Shown here: positions 1 to 12,660 of the stretch, in pieces
Layout: each line of letters opens with the position of its first letter
How positions within the stretch are numbered: position 1 is the stretch's first letter
Notes under the pieces: model-generated
What the model was told of the DNA's origin: nothing
Seen by the model: only the letters and a program-made list of their open reading frames with translations
The model's database searches: none
Position numbers and translations under genes: made by a program
NCBI RefSeq assembly: GCF_032854445.1
Contig: NC_088303.1
Coordinates: 19,477,501-19,541,500 of the forward strand
Length of the DNA stretch: 64,000 nucleotides
Direction of reading: 5' to 3'
Origin: Liolophura sinensis
Taxonomy: Eukaryota > Mollusca > Polyplacophora > Chitonida > Chitonidae

Positions 1-487
1 AACATGCAGAAAGGTTGCAGAATTACAGTAGTAGGAAATTAACACAGAGAAAAAATCTGTCAAAATCCTTATCACTTTAGAGAGAGGCATTTTTTTGCAG
101 GGTCTGTCTGGTCATGCCTTGGCAGTTATCATTTGTTACACATATCCGTGTATATTTTCAATATATCAGTCAGTTAGTTATGTACTGCTGGAGGCTGTAC
201 TTTGCGGAGTTTAAATTAAAGTCTTGATCAGGCTTCAGTACCAAGATTTATTGCTCTCATTTGGGCAAATATGTCTGGTTTTGTCAGTGCTTACCTGGTG
301 TGAGCTCAAGGTGATTCTTATTCTGTTGGGATTTCCTCGCGATTATTGATCCTAAATGGGAGACTGCTAGCAGGTGTCATGTCATCGTTGTAGACACAAT
401 CACAGTTTTATGTATCTTCATTCATGTGTACACGTATTTATCCTTATCGTCATGTATGTATCCGAAATGTGTCCATTTACAGTGTAC

Positions 488-687
488 ATGCATGTATCCA
501 TATGAACATGCATGTATCCGTATGAACATGTATGTATCCGTATGAGCATGCATGTATCCACATGAGCATGCATGTATCTGTATGAACATACATGTATCTG
601 TATGAACATGTATGTATCCGTATGAGCATGCATGTATCCACATGAGCATGCATGTATCCGTATGAACATGCATGTGTCCGTATTAAC
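488..687. repeat. 20-bp minisatellite, about 10 copies
   Basis: Units follow ATGCATGTATCCGTATGAAC with scattered substitutions (CCACATGAGC and CTGTATGAAC variants alternate). The unit is near-palindromic (ATGCAT, CATG). Because 20 is not a multiple of 3, overlapping His/Tyr/Thr/Cys-rich frames open on the minus strand; these are not genes. Confidence 0.95.
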
Positions 688-892
688 ATGTATACAGTTT
701 CTGTATGTACATGAATGTATATGTGTATGTATGTACATGCATGTGGTTTCTATTCAAAGAATGTTAAAAGCTTTTCGGTAAAAGTTGATCTGCGCAAATC
801 CAGGTAAATTGGAAATTGAGGATAAAATTTGATTCGATATGATGAATTGCTTTGCCAAAAGTTTCACATATATGTAGCTTCTTTAAGGTTTA

Positions 893-957
893 ATTGTCAT
901 CATATGACTGAAAAATTGTTGAGTACGACGTTAAACCCCAAGCACTGACTCACTCTT
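893..957 (+). repeat. Tail fragment of SINE family 2
   Basis: Contains CATATGACTGAAAAATTGTT and then GTACGACGTTAAACCCCAAG before a CACTGACTCACTC tail. The same tail is seen in the complete copy at 27635-27993. Confidence 0.8.
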
Positions 958-3900
958 TAAGGTTTAATGTGGTTGAATGAATGAATTTTGTGAGAAATTT
1001 TGTCAAAAACTGGCATGTAAAGTTAAATTTTGACCTTGGCATCTTCATAATTTGCCTTAGAGGTCATTTGAGCAGTTTCATTTATGCATGGAATGTTTTC
1101 TAACATATCTAGGCTGTGTTTAGATCCAGATTATGGCAGAGGTTCTACCCTCCAAGGATAACAGTGAGCCTGAAGGTGTCATTGTGTACATTTATAACAC
1201 CTTGGGTTTGGGAGTGATCATTGGTTTCCCATGGCTATAATAATCATCAGCAGTATTTATTTTTAATCTCTGATCATTTTTCTTTTCTCTGTAATGTTTT
1301 TTTTTTTGTAGGGGATGAGGTGTGGTTCTGTTTCCTGGCAGGCCACTGAAATCTTGTCAGTTAATTAAACACTTGTAAGGATATGACTTTTTTATCATTA
1401 TGACTTACTTTTTTTTTCTCTAGTATTGATATTGGTTTGATTTTTCACATTGGCTTCTGCTTTCTTTTCAACATTCCACTTCCTTTTTGTGATTGTCCAT
1501 TAACACTCATGGATTGTGCCAACATCTCTCGATACCTTGTATACCATCACTGCCGGCAGGTATAACTTTACCCCCTACATTGGAACACATTATTTTTTTT
1601 TTTTTTGGCCATGCCTTTATAGCCTAAGTTATTTCAGATCATGCTGTAAACAGATAACTTGTAAATGGGAAAGCATCTACCTATGTTAAAATGTGTATGT
1701 ATGTGATAACTTTTGTGTGAATTAAGGCGTAATCAGTATGTCGCACTGACCTCGTAAATTTGCATTATAATCATGATAGGTTACCTGTCAGACTTATTTT
1801 GTTGTTTAGAGTCATAAATCATACAGATATTTAAACAAAAATCTGTATCACCTGTAACGAAGAATAAAGAAAGATGTTCAGTTTTCTGTGCAAATACTGT
1901 CCGATTTTGATACAATTTTGGGTACAGATTCACTTTATGGAACGCCAGGCCTAATTCAAAAAAAAAAGAAAAAAAGAGAGGATGTTCCTTTAAAATTTGA
2001 TGTATTAAATAGATTCTGTGATTCTGATTGGTCTGCTTCAAATAGTGTTTAATTTGGATGAAACTTTGCATTCAGATTTATTTTGTGAGTCCATATCAGA
2101 TCTACTGTGAAAGCCAGCTAAATGATCATGGATAAGTTTGGCTTGTTTTTTTTTGTGTTTTTAAATTATTATTTATTTGTTAGAGTGTTGTGAGAACACT
2201 TTACAAACTGGTGAATTATTTCAGCTGAAAGAGGTCAAACAACAATTAGATCAGAAAAGAAAAAATATAAACTGTGTTCTATATATATATTTTTTTTTGG
2301 GAAATATAGTAACAATGAAAGTACATATGACATATTATAAGGATTAAAGTGGGTTGAGTAAATCACATGTATATCTGTGTCAAGATATCTTAATCTGTGA
2401 GTGTTAAAATACAAATACATGTATATGTCTATAAATACATTTTTATGCATGGATTAGTAAGCTGTGTGAAAAAGTTTGCATGTTTTCAGAAAGGATACTG
2501 TAACAACCTACCTTTATCTTTTTTTTCTCCTCCTCATTCAAAATTTGGATACCACCTTTTACCACTTGCTTGAAGTGTGTGCGATCACATTTCTAAAGGG
2601 GAATGTAGATGACCATTTCAGATGAAATGATACGCACATCACATAAAGTACAAAATATGCCACATCTAATTAAAGAAAAGCAACAGACTTACCTTATTTC
2701 AGCTCAGTGAAGTTTTCTGGTATATGTTTTTATACCGCATTAGAAAACAATACTCTCCAAAAGTATGATGCTGACGTACATCACTTTGACCTGATAAGAA
2801 TGTCTTTACACTTTCATCTTTACACAGCTCAGGGTGGGGATTCTCCGTTTTACACCAGATTTTCTGTGAGAACTTGGTAGACAGAGCTCTTAAGTGTGTT
2901 ATGAACAGACAGAAAACTGCTGCTTTTTAGCCCTTGAGACAAAATGTCATGGAAGATGGTTTCATCGACACTGTCCATCAACTCGCTGGAACAACTGTTA
3001 ACTAATGATAGCTTACAGCCATGTCCAAGGTGCTTGGAACCTACTAATAGGCAGTAGCTATCTGTCACTGACTCCCCTATATGTCGGGCCTTCTGGCCAG
3101 TCAGTGTAGACGGACTGCTCTCTCTGTTCATAGCCAGATCGTTAAAGGGATATTGGCTGCGGGGGAAGGAGGTAGTGGCTTGGATTCGCCTGATGTAGCA
3201 ACAGTTAAAACCTTCATCCTCAGTGGCACCCACTGAAGCTCAAATTGCACCCTCATCAAGGAAATGGCCAAATGTTGCGTGAAAATCAGAACAAAAATGT
3301 TATTAAGTCCAAGATGATCGTTACTGTTTTTAATGAGCAACGTTTTCTTCTTGAAGCGGACATTCAAGTAAACAGATCAAACGGGGTTCATTTATGTATT
3401 CAGTGCAAAATTAGCCCCAACCTAATTTGATAAGTTCCAGACTTCCTCACCCTGCAAAATCCATGAAAATTTGCTGTTTGTTCAGTGTATGACTGTTTGA
3501 AATAAGGTGAACAGTGTTATTCTTGTGCTGGGTTAAAATTTCGGACTAAAGGTACAGATACATTGTTTTTATGGTTTGAAGGTATTGTTAGGATGGAAGG
3601 ATTCTGTTGTCTGAGGTGGGTAAGCCCTCAGTATATATTTCAGTTTCAGTCATTTGAGGACATCATGAACCATCCCATTTCTTGTGAAGCCACAAAACTG
3701 CATGAACTGATGTAGGGTATAGTATCTTTCAGACTTCAGACTATCTTTCAGGGCTGAAATAAGAATTGCACTTTGCGAACCCAGTGATTTGAGAACAATA
3801 AAATCCTAAGACAATCAGTAGTGTGCTTTTAAAACTGATTGGGTAAATCGACCTGTGTTTGCCCCACAGACAGTAACAAATCCAGACAGAACTGAGCGCA

Positions 3901-4846
3901 ATCAGGTTCCCATTCCACAGGTTGTCATGCTAGCCTTTACATTGCCTCATCCAGCTTGTACATAGGAGCCCTAACTCCACTCAAATTTACATGGGCATGA
4001 GCAGTCAACTCCTCTTACAATTAAACAAGCGACATTCAACTCTAGACAATATTTAAGAGAAAACAAACATGCATTTTTTGTCAGTCTGCTCTTAATTAAC
4101 ATTGGAAGATTCAGTGTTTGGTACCAGCTCTGTTTCAGAGACAGAATTTAATCATAGTTCTCATTGACTTGTGTTCATTATAAGATGGCTTTTGTTTCTC
4201 GAAGGTTCACTTTGCAATAAAACCAAATGATCCACAATAACACGGCCACCATTATACTTATCTCATCAACCATGCCCTATGTTCATCAATACAATGACCT
4301 GTTCAATATATTCCTAATGCTCTGGAAAGAAATTAACTTGGTCGTTGAGAAGAGTGTTGATTAAACATGAATGTGTAAAGTGAAATTACAAATCCCAAGC
4401 CCTGGGATCAGGAAGCAATCTTAGACCGAAGTCAAAACTTCAGTTATAAAATTTGATAGATGTGTGTCCGGTTCATGTGTTATTTTAGCTGAAATTTGTT
4501 GTACAATAACTTGATCAGAATTTTGACCTAATAACATACGAAACAAGAAAGACATTTTTTAATTTTGACTGAAGTCTAAGATTGCGTCGTGATCCCAGGG
4601 CCAGGTGATCTAAAGTATAGGTTGTTGATTTATAATTTTATTTATTGTGTCATATTGTATAATAGCATTTGTACCATTTTGTCTGGATTGTTGGGAATTT
4701 ACCATATTTCTCTTTCTCTATTTCTAGTTTGGAAGTTGATCACACCAGAATGTTGGATTGTGTTGAGAAAATCACACTTTTTTTAATGGGATAAACTAAT
4801 TTGAAGTGTACGTACAGGTCTCACTTGAATGGTTTGATGTCACTCA

Positions 4847-4972
4847 GTGTGTGTGTGCGTGTGCGTGCGCGCGCGTGTGTGCGCGCAAGTGTGTGTGTGT
4901 GTGTGCGTATGTGTGTGTGCGTATGTGTGTGTGCGTATGTGTGTGTGTGCATATGTGTGTGTGTGTGCGTGC

Positions 4973-5010
<38 letters not shown>

Positions 5011-5081
5011 GCGTGCGCGCGCGTGCATGTGTGTGCTTGTGTGTGTGTGTGTGTGCGTGTGCGTGTGCGTGTGTGTGTGTG
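4847..5081. repeat. GT/GC-rich alternating purine-pyrimidine microsatellite
   Basis: About 235 bp of (TG)n with interspersed GCGCGCGC and TGCGTGCGC blocks. It is almost perfectly alternating purine-pyrimidine. Val/Cys/Arg and His/Thr-rich open frames here are artefacts of the repeat. Confidence 0.97.
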
Positions 5082-7350
5082 AATGGCTATATTTTGTCTT
5101 CCCTTGGTATGTCCATTTAATAGAACAATATGAAAAATTCTCTCCCTGTTTTATTCTCCCTCCACAACCAGCTCTCTTGACAGTATTGTTACCAGAATAT
5201 GCACTCAGACCTGAAATGATTCATGGTGGTTTAAAAAATTGGGTTATTTTATGATTCATTGTTTTACCAGGCCAGGATTTGTGTGCTCGGTGGCATGAGC
5301 TGGATGATGATATTCCATGTATTGGTTGTTAAGTTAGTATAAAGGTACCATTTCTGTGAGGACCTTAACATTGGGCTGTGAAATTGATCTGCAATTGACA
5401 GAATTGGCACACACATGACAGTCATATACACACACATGCACACAGAGAAAAGGAGTTGAACCATGTCTTTTGGCAGCTTTTTAGACTTCCTTCTCCAGAG
5501 TGGGAACAAATTGAAAGAGGGAGAAAATTGACCTAGAGTGTTAAGGAATGCTGCCAAAGACCTCTCCAGCTTGAACCAGCTACAGTTGATAGAATTGATC
5601 TGGGTTTATCTATTGATTATATCTACAGCCAAACCAACACCCGTGAAGTGGACACGAAGATAAGAATCAGAATCATTTTGTTTGATTCTACTGGTGGGCA
5701 GGGCTCCTGGCCAGTGTTTGTTAGTTGAGGACAGTGGATGCAGGGATGTTAACAGTCGAAAAGCTGTTCGTTTGTATTTTTTCATTGATAGATGCATTGA
5801 TGGATTCATTGATTTCGTGCCAAGGAATTGTCTGGCGTTGACAGTCTGCAGTGTGATTGTCTTGTACCATGTACATTAGTGAATTGACTAGCTGCAATAC
5901 TAGATTTGACGCCATTTGTCAAGAGAAACTCAAGGTTCCAAAAATTTAATTATCTTTAATGCCACTCTCTGATTTTATTATTGACGAATGTCATGAAAAT
6001 ATTTGTCTCTAAATTTGCCCAATCTCCATGGTTTAATACTGTACCAAGCATAACAGGGGATCTCCTATCCCAGCATTTTGGCCAAGACCAATTCCACATT
6101 GTGCCTGATTCTGAGAGGTCCAATGATCTTAAAAAGATTTTAAGCCTTGCTTGCAAGGTAGGATGAGATCCCACTTGTGAAAATGTTCTTTACTCCAACA
6201 AACAAAAGTAATATGTTTGCTACATTTATTTGTTTGTAAAAAGCACTTTTTGGGGGGCAAGTTTGAAGTCATTTACCATACTTTATAACCTGGCTGTTAG
6301 AATTTCACATAATGAAAACCCCAAGCCATCAGCTGCTGGGGAGAGTAATTCCTGATAACCAGCAAGCAGCCAAAATTTAAGAGTAATTTAACCCAAAGTT
6401 CCACAATCAGCCCAGCTATATGTGTACTACCATTTTCCAGGCGGAGTTCTGATAGGCTTGTGGCTAGCTTTACAAAAGAACATCTACAGTGCATAAATTA
6501 TCATACTGTCTTTTTGACCCTTATTTTCCATAACTATAACTTCAAATCAGCGTCATGTTGAACATAATAAAAGGAGTTGATTGAAAATTATAATAACAAG
6601 TGGAAAATGAAAGAATTTAGAATAACATAAATTGGATGGTTCTGGGAGCTTTATATTTATGTTTATATATCTACTGGAAGAATTGAGCACACCCAGCCTG
6701 CTAAAATGCTGAGTCATGTTCTTCTGGAATATTTTCCTTTTCTAAAAGCTATTAATTTGCACTATCATATCTACGTTGTACTTGTCCTTATTTTGGAATT
6801 TATGGCCTTCTTTGTTATTTCCATGTGGCAACATTAACTCAGTCAAACAAAAATTTTGGTGGCTTCAGATTTGCAGATTTTACAATCAGGTTTAGTAGAA
6901 TTGCCTGCGCTAGCCTCTTTCCATCACTGATGCCTTCATTAAATTTTATCATGCATCAGCATTGGAACCTGTCATTCTTGATTGTTGGGATCAACATTCT
7001 ATATCTTCAGATCAATACTCGTTTTGTTTTTTTTGGTGTTGTTTTGAACATTTTATCAGAAATTATTCATTATTTATTAATGAAATCATCACCTCATGTA
7101 TTTAAAAGTTAAATGTTGAAATCAAAAGATTAAATCCTGTGAAATTTTCTTTTAAGGGTAGAAAAAAAAACACAGGTTTATTTTTGACAGGAAGAAATTA
7201 ATTGTAATCTGATGTAAATCTTGTCTGTTTTTGTCTAGCCTATTTTATTTAGTGGTGTTAAGACATGAATTTCCTCCTGGGGTGCGAAGCTATAGATTTA
7301 GATTTGCCTGACATGTTGTAGCCTGATCAGTGAAAGTTGTGTGATGCTGA

Positions 7351-7395
7351 ACACACACACGAACACGAACACACACACAAACCCACATACACACT
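7351..7395. repeat. Short imperfect CA microsatellite
   Basis: ACACACACACGAACACGAAC and following CA-rich sequence, about 45 bp. Confidence 0.9.
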
Positions 7396-8588
7396 AAAAT
7401 AAGGTGCTCTAATTGGGGAAGACATCAGTATTTTTTTTTTTTTATTTATTTCTTTAAAAAAGTTTTGTCAAAAGATAAGGCAGTTGTATTTGTAATTGGC
7501 TGTAATTTGGATCTTCAAAAGATCCTCACACAGGAAAGTAGTTCAATTAGTTTGATACAATTGAACAGTTAGAATAAAGTGTTAACTGATGGAATTGACA
7601 AAAGGCCATAGGTCACCAGTTACATATGCCAGTAATCATGCTGTCATTGCAGCTCTGGTTTCATTTTCTTAGCTGTATGTCTTTTATTATATTTAATGTT
7701 TATTGTGTAAATATTTATATCAAAAGAGAGGGCAGTTGTTCAGATCAGTATAAAGAACTCAGCATTTGGTCTTAAAGACGATCTTTAAAGGGTTTGGTTC
7801 AAGGCATTTTTTTCATTAATGAGAATTATTTCTTGATATTGCTGAAAGATACCTGTTTATATCTATCATCATTTTTTATATCTCATAAGAAAATTTTATA
7901 GTTAAGGAAGATTGCATTCTTGAAAATATGAATTTGACATGCAGAAATTAGTCACATGTTGTAGTTTCCAGAAACCAAAAAAAAAAAAATATTTGCGTGT
8001 TACCTTTCTTGGTAGCTTTTTAAAACTATCTATGGTAGTATATGAAGAAAACATATTTTGAATTTGATATTTGACTACCTTGACTAAGTTGCTATTTGTT
8101 TAAGATTCTGAGAGATATCTTGATTGTAGAAAGGTGTTTTGAGAGGTGTTTCGCAGGTATAGGAAATGTAAATCATAGCACCAGAGGTAAAATCTCATGT
8201 CATTTATTTGCCTCCAAAAATGCTCTTTTGTGGTCGAATTTTAGATCATTTAGGGTATATGAAGGAAAAGTCTTTATTCAACAGAAACCTAGATTAGTGT
8301 AAGCTTTATTTAGGTCCAGACATTTTGAATCAGCGTTTTCAGGATCTAAACTCCTTTATATAGTCATGTTAATACTACATGAAGTTTGTGTTGCATGTAT
8401 TCTTGGCGGGTTTTTTTTTATTTACCCACCAGATAGAGTTATGCTTCAGGTATTATTTTGCATATTTCCGAGGGACATTGATGATGAATAATTTAAATGT
8501 TACATATTTCACCGAGTTTGCAAAAGAAATATTCATGTGTAATGAATTAAGATTGTTAGGTCATTGTGAGTGCGTGCTAGGGGTTTAA

Positions 8589-8880
8589 TGTTGTACTTAA
8601 CCATTTTTCAATCATATGCAATGAAGGAGTCCTTAGAGTGCGTGTAATGTGCTTCCTTGTCGCGGGATGGATTTCTACCGCTCTTTTATCTAGCGCTGCT
8701 TCACTGAAGCGACTTACCGAAGGCAAGTAAGCCGCCCAGCACGAGTCACTATACTGATATGGGTCCACTAATCATTGCACTATCCTCTTCATGCTGAATG
8801 TCAAAGGAGGAAGTTACAACTTTCTCTTTCAATGTCTTAGGTGTGACCCAACCCAGGGCTGACCCTGGATCTACTGCCTC
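8589..8880 (-). repeat. SINE family 2 copy, minus strand, head missing
   Basis: Read on the minus strand this matches the body of the 27635-27993 element: AGGAAGTTRTRACTTYC block, CTTACTTGCCTTCRGTAAGT block, then GACTCCTTCAT and the TGAAAAATGGTTAAGTAC tail. The tRNA-like head is truncated near 8880. Confidence 0.85.
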
Positions 8881-10312
8881 ATGAGGTTATTGTGAAGATA
8901 TCTAAGTTTTGTTGGAGTGCAGCATTTGGGTGGTCATGAATTTGTTAATTACCATCATGATTTATACAACAACAACAACCAAAAAGACATTTCTTTTGTT
9001 CATTTTATATTTAGTAGCAAGGCAATTCCTGTATTATCATGTAGGTGTGAATAAAGTTTGACGGACTCAAATAGTTTTTCAGCTTTTATAGGAAGCCAAC
9101 AGGTACAGCTGGTTTATGTGTAAATTAAGTGTAATCATGCTGAAATGTGCAGAGAAACGAATCCGTGCTGTCATAAATCACAAACGTGGAAAATGTTTGT
9201 GTGTTTGTTATCGCTAAGCAATGACAGGAGAACAGAACCACATCATGTGAACCAAAGCATGCATCCAATCCCTTTATGGGTTCTTAATTGAAGAGACCAT
9301 GCAAACACTTGCCTTAGTTATTTGCTTTTTTTTTGTTTTTTTACCAAAAGAATCAAAGAATGGTCTGTAGACATGATAACCTTTCATTGTCTGTAGCAAA
9401 AAAACAGTGTTTGATTAGGAATAGCATAAATCACCATATCACTGTATATTCCCTGTCCCAGGAAAATATAGGAAGTATCAAAATACAGAACAAACAGCAT
9501 TATGATGTTGGCTATGCATATATGCTAAGATACTACACAAACACTGCTTTTCAAACCCACTGGCAATAGGTGAATATGATGAATTGTGCATGATAGCTGA
9601 GGTAACCGATCCATCCAGAGACAGTTAGACATTTTTAAATTACATTTATGCAAATAGGTTCTGATTTTACATGTTATAACTTTAGGTGTGGGATTGGTGT
9701 AAGATTGAAATACCTTTTTTCCTCAACCACAGGAAGATTACACAGACCTAGTGTCTCTTCCCAATCCATTCTGGTGCTAATCCAGGATTTGAACTGCCTC
9801 TTTTTAAATTAAACAGAAGATAGATCCACAAGGAATTATTTCGTGATGTCAACTGCTTAATAAATAACAGAGACAGATTAATACTCCAGAGATGACTTTA
9901 GGTATCAATGAAATTACAATGAGCCGTTATTACTGACTATATGTGGCATTTGTACAGACATGTATTCACTTGTCAAAGTTGCCATTGATGGCAAATTACT
10001 GCTGTGTCTGTAGTTCACCGGAGCTGAATGGTTACAGTAGTCCATGAGAAGATGTAACCGAAACCAAAGATCGTGAGATTTATGGGTATCATCTTTTCCC
10101 ATTGATTTAATATTCATAGTCCAGTAGTAAACATGCAAATGTCATGTACCAATAATTCACCAAGAAATCTATTTTTCACAATGTGTAATATTCACCATGA
10201 AGCAGAAATGTATAATTTCATTTTATTCTATACATTATTCTGCATATAGTGTCAATTAATCTGCAGATTTTTATCCTCAGTAAGATTTTATGATGCACAC
10301 TTTAATATTAAA

Positions 10313-10600
10313 GGGACCTAATGGTTTGAGAGTCTGCTTGCAAGTCAGGAGACATATTGGATCAAACCTGTGTCTGGTCATACCAAAGACTTTAAAAATG
10401 GTGCGTGGCACTCAGCCTTGAGAGATTTGGCAGAGACCTGTTGACCTGGTGTCAGTGTAGTGTGACTGAGTGGGGTGTCTTTAGCATGCCACTTCAGTGA
10501 TGACAGCACTTTGGCAACATGGACTCACCTGGCCACAAAAAGACACTGTGCACAATGATTCCTGAAAAACTGTTAAGTATGATATACGACTCAATGCATA
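10313..10600 (+). repeat. SINE family 3-like element
   Basis: Contains CATACCAAAGACTTTAAAAA followed by TGGTGCGTGGCACTCAGCCTTGAGAG. A related segment is at 18795-18960. It ends with a TGAAAAACTGTTAAGTATGA tail like family 2, suggesting a shared 3' end. The tRNA head is degraded. Confidence 0.65.
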
Positions 10601-10718
10601 CATACATGTACATTTATTTACTACATGTTTGTTTAAATATAATTCTGATGATTAAAATGATGATTTTTGGCATAAGAAATATAACACACTAAAAATTCAG
10701 TTACCCAAAAGGTGAGTA

Positions 10719-11075
10719 GATTTCAGGTAAGACTATTAACTCATCGACCTTGTCGGACAATTTCAGATAAGACTGTTAACCCATTGGCCTTTTCAGACAA
10801 TTTCAGGTAAGACTGTTAACCCATTGGCCTTTTCAGACAATTTCAGGCAAGACTGTTAACTTATCGGCCTTGTCAGACAGTTTCAGGCAAGACTGTTAAC
10901 CCATCAGCCTTGTCAGACAATTTCAGGGAAGACTACAAATTAACCTTGTCAGACAATTTCAGGTAAGATTGTTTACCATTAGCCTTGTTAGACAATTTCA
11001 GGTAAGTCTGTTAACTCGTCGGCCTTGTCAGACAATTTCAAGTAACACTGTTAAGCGATCAGGGTTACCAGGTGT
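10719..11075 (+). repeat. 40-bp minisatellite carrying a TTTCAG/GTAAGA motif, about 9 copies
   Basis: The unit is GACAATTTCAGGTAAGACTG followed by TTAACCCATCGGCCTTGTCA. Each unit fuses an acceptor-like TTTCAG to a donor-like GTAAGA, or near variants (GATAAG, GCAAGA, GGAAGA). Copies diverge at up to several positions and the last one decays at about 11075. Confidence 0.92.
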
Positions 11076-12146
11076 AACAATTTCCGATAAGTGGTATCAG
11101 ATTTCTTTTATTCACCTGTCTTTCGAGGCAAACATACTTAGATCAGTCAGTATTATTATACTCCATTAGTCACCAAAAAATTACTATTTTCACAAAGAAA
11201 GAATAGCAAAGTTTGGATTGAATGATTTATTTTGTTTGTCTGATACTGTATATGATTATTGTTGGACAGCGTTGAGTGCAGCATTTTGTGCTCCACCAGT
11301 CAGGTTTACTGTCTGAAAATTGATCCGCTATAGACGGATGGTGTAGCACTTTACAATGGTTCTCCATGCACCCTTTAACCTGACTGGTGGTCATGAAAGT
11401 AAAATATTCATAGTTTATGCAATAAAACACCAATCAAATGAATAAATGATTATTATGCTTTCTGGAGAATGGACTGTACAAAGACTCATTAAAGACTTGC
11501 TGAAGGTGATATGTATAGGCATCTATTTAATAGCTCTGTGATTACTAGTATGTGAATTAACAATTAATGCAATGCTTATTCATAAAGAAAGCCCGATTTT
11601 TATATACCTCTTAAATTGTTAAGTTTTATGAATTGCTGAAATGTAGGACGCAACTAATAACTAAGGTCATAAAATCTTAAGGCTGATGGATCAGAGGGCA
11701 ATATGGATTTTGATACTGGTGCAGTGCATATAGAAACAAAATGTGTAATTTTTGGAATATTCAAAATTGGACTTTCAGTACATCCAGCAAATCAGTCGGA
11801 TGAATAATTATGGCTAAAATCAAGGACAGACAAACATTTTGTAAGACGGCCCGGATCCAGATCATGTGATCACCATAGCATAAGTGAAAACAAAATGAAT
11901 GCCCCATGTTGAAGCATCTCGAACAGTGCACGTTTGCCACATGATCAGTGATCAGTTAAGCCCTAGTTAAGTACAAGAAACCATCACGTAAGCTCTGCAG
12001 AAATACTGAGACTAAGCTGAAAATTACACAAAGACAACAGCATTTTTTTAATCCGCAATGTCTGTTACTAAGGAAGTCACATGGTTTCTATCTTCCTGGG
12101 AGTTATACTGAATACCTATATGTATTCCTTCCTTTATTATCAGAGG

Positions 12147-12300
12147 TAAATTAATTTATTTGATTGGTGTTTTACGCAGGACTCAAGAATATTTCAATTA
12201 TACGACGACAGCCAGCATTATAGTGGGAGGAAACCGGGCAGAGCCTGGGGGAAACCCACAGCCATCTGCAGGCTGCTGGCAGACCTCCCTTCTGGAGGTA
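12147..12300 (-). repeat. SINE family 1 fragment, minus strand
   Basis: Contains TTTGATTGGTGTTTTACGCA, the ACTCAAGAATATTTCAATTA block and GTGGGAGGAAACCGGGCAGA, then stops at CAGACCTCCCTTCTGG. This is the 3' half of the same element seen complete at 12408-12660. Confidence 0.88.
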
Positions 12301-12407
12301 AATTAAGGCTGTTCAATTACATACGTATTCACAGACATATATATATCGATCTGCAACAGAAACTGAAACAGTCATGAAGTTCAAATAAACTGTCGGGTTA
12401 ATTAACT

Positions 12408-12660
12408 ATTTATTTATTTGATTGGTGTTTTATGACGTACTCAAGAATATTTCACTTATGTGACGGAGGCCAGCATTATGGTGGGAGGAAACAGGGCAGA
12501 GCCAGGTGGAAACCCACAACCATCCGCAGGTTGCTGGCAGGCCTTCCCACGTAGGAAGCCAGCATGAGTTGGACTTGAACTCACAGTGACCTCATTGGTG
12601 AGAGACTCCTGGGTCATTACGCTGGGCTAGCGCGCTAACCAACTAAGCCACAGAGGCTGC
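12408..12660 (-). repeat. Complete SINE family 1 with target-site duplication
   Basis: On the minus strand it runs from a tRNA-like head (box A GTGGCTTAGTTGGTTAGCGC, box B GAGTTCAAGTCC) through a conserved body to a TTTGATTGGTG / AAATAAATAAAT tail. It is flanked by GGTTAATTAACT (12396-12407) and GGTTAATTAGCT (12661-12672), a 12-bp target-site duplication with one mismatch. Confidence 0.92.

Noticed and set aside
2850-3233. 127-codon minus frame with serine-rich sequence
   Set aside because: Non-repetitive and therefore considered, but no domain, no supporting splice sites and an overlapping minus frame of similar quality; left as non-coding.
4801-5254. Val/Cys/Arg-rich frames of 93-135 codons
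   Set aside because: Pure translation of the GT/GC microsatellite in all three frames.
5981-6166. 61-codon plus frame ending at a donor-like AAG/GTAGGA
   Set aside because: Tested as a possible helicase-core exon of RECQL4. No helicase motif or similarity recalled, and the opposite strand is equally open.
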